Source: Choristocarpus tenellus KU-1152 | Lineage: Eukaryota; Phaeophyceae | Length of the DNA stretch: 31,520 nt | Assembly: GCA_964200185.2 (NCBI GenBank) | Contig: CAXNAD020000081.1 | Span: 1 to 31,520, forward strand | Direction of reading: 5' to 3' | In this document: positions 27,570-31,520 of the stretch, piece by piece | Position numbering within the stretch: the stretch's first letter is position 1 | Layout of the letters: every line of letters starts with the position of its first letter | Program-made: the position numbers and the translations under genes | Notes under the pieces: generated by a model | Seen by the model: the letters and a program-made list of their open reading frames with translations, nothing else | What the model was told of the DNA's origin: nothing | Databases searched by the model: none

Positions 27570-28569
27570 GACCACATTTTACTGAATTTGCACTGGGTGT
27601 GGAAGCATAACGGCAAGGTTAGATGATGGGGGTAGATGTATTTATATATACTTTCATTGAGGTAATATTCAATAATACAACTAAAATAATAGTGTTCGCT
27701 TTATATAGGTTCCTAAAATTAGTAGTAGTAGTAGTAGATTTGAAAGGCGACAAAATCGGGTTGTCCCAGTTCCACCACCAATTTCAAGGGTTTACAAATT
27801 TCTTATAGGGAAGTTGTTCCATAAATTCCTATCTTGTGGGCATCCACGAGAGAAAAACAAGGTGAAGAAGGGAGGGTACCCAACTCTCTCGCACATACCT
27901 AAACCCTAAGAGGGACAGGTCGGCGACAGGCTCCTTATGTCTCTGTGCTCAAGGAATCTCATCTTGAAGTCTAAATGGTACTTGGAATACGTCTATAAAC
28001 TAACTATATATACCTACTACTATTACGACCGAGGACGAGAGCCGATAGTGGTAACCACAGAAAGAGAGAGGGATGAACAAGAATTGCTCACCTTTTTTTA
28101 ATAGGTGAGAGGGACCCAAAGAGTCCGTGGGAGGGATAAATAGGTCCCCTGGGACACCTAGACCCGTTAGGACAATCATGGACAAGACAGGAGATTATAT
28201 ACATAGTGATTTCAGAAGGAATATCTATCATTCTAAGAAAAATGTAATGCAAATAAAGGTATATTACACCCTTTCAACCCTAAGACAACATTATCATGGA
28301 TGTGGGCGAGAAGAGGCTTAACAAATTATTGGGATACTTCCCTACCTCCTCTTGCACGTTATTAGGGCTAAAACGATCACGGAAGTTACGGACTTACTTT
28401 GGTGTACTAAACCTGATCGTTGTATTATATATATTATTATGCCCTCTGACATTTTGAAGATGTGCCAGGGGGAAAACTAATGAAAATTTTTTACATATCT
28501 GAAAATCCCTGGAGAATTAACAGTTCTCACAAAAGTTAGAATGTTGATCTATTTCCTATTTCACTACTA
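27570..28569. other. Non-coding, possible promoter region of the TBC gene
   Basis: No gene is supported. An AGT microsatellite (about 27719-27736) and AT-rich stretches are present. If the TBC gene starts near 27.57 kb on the minus strand, its promoter would lie here, but no core element was identified. Confidence 0.4.
27719..27736. repeat. (AGT)n microsatellite
   Basis: About five to six AGT units. The same trinucleotide appears at the 3' end of the inverted retrotransposon fragment at 28.57 kb, so this may be an old retrotransposon tail or simply a microsatellite. Confidence 0.8.
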
Positions 28570-28897
28570 TGTTGTACTACTACTGCCTTCTTGTGTCTCA
28601 AACCTATTCCTGTACCCCAGGGTGAGGAGCTACAGAAACATCCCAAGAATCTAACAAACCCCTACTTGCCCATCTCCCTGGTGACTCCAGTTTCAAACGC
28701 ATGACCCGTCTAGATAGGGCTACCTGCGTTATGACTGAGACTATCTCGCGTAGGCGGAATTTGAAGGCTCATTTTCTCTTGTAGCCTCCAGTTCCTCTCC
28801 CCCGTACCGCGTGTGTGGATAGCTCATCCAGGAAACGTTCCGCTTGCTTGTCGAGGCGCCCAAAACTTTCCACAGCGAAGGCGTTGAGATTATAACT
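28570..28897 (-). mobile_element. 3' fragment of a non-LTR retrotransposon, minus strand
   Basis: Read on the minus strand from 28893, the sequence gives NLNAFAVESFGRLDKQAERF then LDELSTHAVRGRG. It aligns closely with the last 87 bp of the window on the plus strand, where the same positions read NTFTVESFGRLGKQVECF. After a TGA the frame continues FKFRLREIVSVITQVALSRR, which resembles the C-terminal end of this class of RT protein. The copy begins abruptly near 28897, as expected for 5' truncation during target-primed reverse transcription, and ends in a short CAGTAGTAGTAC tract that could be a simple-repeat tail. Confidence 0.75.
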
Positions 28898-28967
28898 ATG
28901 GTTGTATTATTAGTTTTCAAAAAAAGAGGTTTTAGAGAGATGTGTTAGTATTGAGAACTCTTCACAC

Positions 28968-29368
28968 ATCAAACTAATCAAATCCGATTTAGGACTGTAC
29001 AAATCAATTTCGAACAAATCAATGGCCTTTCCTCTCAATATGAGGTATGTACATTAGCACGTCCTCATAGATGGAAGATTTAAAAAGTGAACATTTCTAT
29101 TTGCGAATCCGAATCATTCGTAATTGTTCATATGTTTAGAGTGGCGTTGGACAAATATTCCGACAACAAGATGAAATGTGGAGATATCAAGATTGTGATT
29201 TGTACAACCTGTGGTGAGTAGTGTAAATATTATGGAGGAATTCAAATCAACATATTTCTACCAATGAACCGTTTGTACATCTTTACCACAACATGTAAAA
29301 GTGGTAAGTTCAAATATGTGCCCATGTTTCATACATGGGTGTACGGTACGATAAATACTCGTACATAG
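28968..29368 (+). repeat. Dispersed repeat, copy 2
   Basis: This copy is collinear with 20818-21180 and slightly longer, with many substitutions and small indels. It lies directly upstream of the reverse-transcriptase relic at 29381, between it and the inverted 3' fragment at 28.6-28.9 kb. It may be an independent element inserted there, or a 5' part of the retrotransposon family. The copy at 20.8 kb has no RT sequence after it, which favours an independent element. Confidence 0.75.
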
Positions 29369-29380
29369 TTTTGACAGAGT

Positions 29381-31520
29381 GGTGGAATGTCCGCAATTGG
29401 GGAGAAGTGTCGCCCGGTTGCCTGCGGGTCTTTTTTCAGGAGGGCATGTGCTTCAGCTTTCTGCACAGACTGGTGCCCCTACCTAGAAGAATTTTTCGGG
29501 GGAGTAGGACAATTTGGCGTTGGGGTCCCAAATGGCAAAGAGCATGCACTCCTGGATATCCGCCAAAGGAATTAGTGCGGAGAATGGGTCATCAGTTTGG
29601 ACGGAAGGAATGCTTCCAACAGCGTAAGTCGCTCAGCTTTCATCCAAGCCCTCCCAGAGACCCTATCAGGACTCTTACCTTATGTTTCTAAGGTATATGG
29701 GAACACAAGAAATCTTCTTTTTCCCCTAGATGAGGGAGGGACGAAGATTCTACCATTGAGATCTTGGGCCCAACAGGGAGACCCACTGGGCCCCCTCTTA
29801 TATTGCATGGCAACACACAAGGCCTTGCAACAAGTCCAATCAGTCTTTGGACCCCAAGGGATTCCCTCCTGGAGCTATCTGGGTGACAAGTCCATATCTG
29901 CAAGGGGGATCAACCCTATCACCATAGCTGCTTTCGAGCAGTTAAAAACTAATCTCCATGAGGTATATTGACCTAAACATGACCTAAACATGGACAAGGC
30001 CTTTGCCGCACCTCCCCAGGGCCACCAACCCATGCCCTCGGAACTGGAGCTTCTCTCTGCAGCGGGAATCAACCTAGCCCCAAACCCCAGTGGTTTTGTC
30101 ACATTAGGGGCTCCGGTGGGAATAGATTATTTTATTTGAGCTCATATGGCGGAGGTGATCGAGAGCTCTGGGACACAAGCTTTGGCCACACACCTCAGCA
30201 AGATGAAGGATAAGCAGGTGGCCTGGCTCCTCAACTCCTGGTCCCTCTCCTCCCGACTAGGCTATCTAGTGATGGGCATTCCCCCCCTCCTGGCACGCTC
30301 CACCATGGAGCAAGCAGATAACGCCTCCTTATAGACACTAGAGAGGATAATGGAGATAGTCGACTCAACAGAGGGTACGGATTTCTTTGAGGGAGGGTGC
30401 AACAATGGGTCTCTCCGCCTAGAGACCCACCAACAAGTACAGGCACAGATGCCTACAAGTGCGGGGGATCTGGGCCTCTCCTCTATGAAACACCGCCAAC
30501 ATGCGGCTTTCGTGGGATCACCTGTGGCTACTCTCCCCACCCTCCTAGCAAGATAGCAAGGGTCTCATGGCGAGTCCTTATCACAAGTTGTATGTACGAA
30601 CCCTACAATACAGACCTTAGGATTGTCCATCCACACCCTCCTTTCTACAGGTGTCCCCTCAGAAGACCTTGCGGAAATCATTGGCCAAGACTGGGTAACC
30701 TGGGGGGAAACAACACTCCCTGCACCTGCCCCAGAGGTACATATCCTAGCTGCCCATGACGCCAGGATCACAAGGAGGGCTCAACACGAGATCACACGCC
30801 TCCTCAACAAGATCCGTTTTGACTCCTTCAGGACACTACTGGCCGGCCTTCCAAATGAGGCATACCAAGGAAGGGAAAGCTCCTCATTTGCCCTAGCGTA
30901 CCAACGGAGCCAGTGTGGACAAGGGGCAAACGCCTGGGCCTCGACTCAACCTCTGAAACCATTATGTCAGGTCCTCCCTATAGAGCCTAAGCTTACAGTC
31001 AGCGGATCCCTAGGGAGGGAGGAGGCCCTGTCAAACAGTTCCCAGCGGCAGGATGCAGGAGGCAAAATGTCGATATCAGACATGCCTGAACCTGCCCCAG
31101 GGCAGGGAGACAGGTATGACAGCACACTCCAAAGGTAAAACGCCTGCACCAACTATGCAAGGGGATGGCCATCCCTTGCACTACAGAGGATGGTAGCCCT
31201 TTCACCGTGGACAGGAATCTCCACATGAATCTGGTGTTCCACCCAGGGGCACTAGCGGATGCCGGAACAGCTCCCTACAGGGACAAAGGTCTTCTGCTAG
31301 ACATCACCTTCGCAGAGGTACAGGCAACTTCCCACCTAACCCACTCATCCAACAGCAATGGTGTAGCTGCTGCTGCAGTCAAGGTGTGAAAGTGCACCCA
31401 CTACGAGGGCTCCTTTGATCCTCGCTGTTATACTTCAACACCTTCACAGTGGAAAGTTTTGGGCGCCTCGGCAAGCAAGTTGAATGCTTCCTGGATGAGC
31501 TGGCTACTCACATGGTAGGG
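29381..31520 (+). pseudogene. Non-LTR retrotransposon reverse transcriptase, disrupted
   Basis: This is a decayed reverse-transcriptase ORF of a LINE-type element, whose intact protein would copy its RNA at a nicked target. Read in one frame from 29387 it shows RPVACGSFFRR, then SLDGRNASNSVSR (RT motif A, Asp present), then QQGDPLGPLLY (motif B), then SYLGDKS, where family members have a YxDD catalytic motif. Downstream come GDLGLSSMKHRQHAAFVGSP, a conserved post-RT block, and LLNKIRFDSFRTLLAGLP. The frame has internal stops near 29573, 29969, 30137, 30332 and 30554 but no frameshift until 31138. It then shifts frame near 31138 and again near 31430, with another stop at 31387. The 5' end of the ORF is missing and the element runs off the window. 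It cannot be active. Confidence 0.85.

Overview
The window is nuclear DNA of a eukaryote. It has GT-AG introns of 0.4 to 6.5 kb, non-LTR retrotransposon remains, tRNA-derived SINE-like sequences, minisatellites and microsatellites, and no bacterial operon structure. The lineage cannot be fixed from sequence alone. A repeat-rich, intron-rich genome, possibly algal or another protist, is my inference. The conceptual translations use the standard code.

The central finding is one large gene on the minus strand, about 25.06 kb down to 3.29 kb. It encodes a TBC-domain (Tre-2/Bub2/Cdc16) Rab GTPase-activating protein. Almost none of it is visible as long ORFs. I rebuilt it by joining ten exons: 25057-23963, 21556-21466, 14960-14852, 13329-13265, 12144-12013, 7757-7614, 7135-7041, 4752-4624, 4254-4167 and 3417-3289. 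Every junction is GT-AG and keeps the reading frame. The joined product, about 690 residues, reads through the whole TBC domain in order, including the arginine finger and glutamine finger, to a TGA stop. About 2.1 kb of coding sequence is spread over 21.8 kb. Two or three weaker exon candidates at 26.87-27.57 kb may hold the true N-terminus.

The introns carry most of the other structure. The 4.3-kb intron (12.0-7.8 kb) holds two tRNA-like SINE candidates, a nearly perfect 36-bp inverted repeat, a 27-bp repeat that reads as a 9-residue repeat, and a 26-bp minisatellite of 11.6 copies. The 6.5-kb intron (21.5-15.0 kb) holds decayed coding-like relics, another tRNA-like element, and one copy of a dispersed repeat of about 0.36 kb. 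A second copy of that repeat lies at 29.0-29.4 kb.

The right end (28.6-31.5 kb) is a retrotransposon graveyard. A plus-strand reverse-transcriptase pseudogene is interrupted by stops and frameshifts, and its catalytic motif is altered. A short 3' fragment of the same family lies inverted at 28.6-28.9 kb. The left end (1-1.1 kb) has three coding-like open frames of unknown function. Two of them are arranged divergently around a 46-bp tandem duplication.
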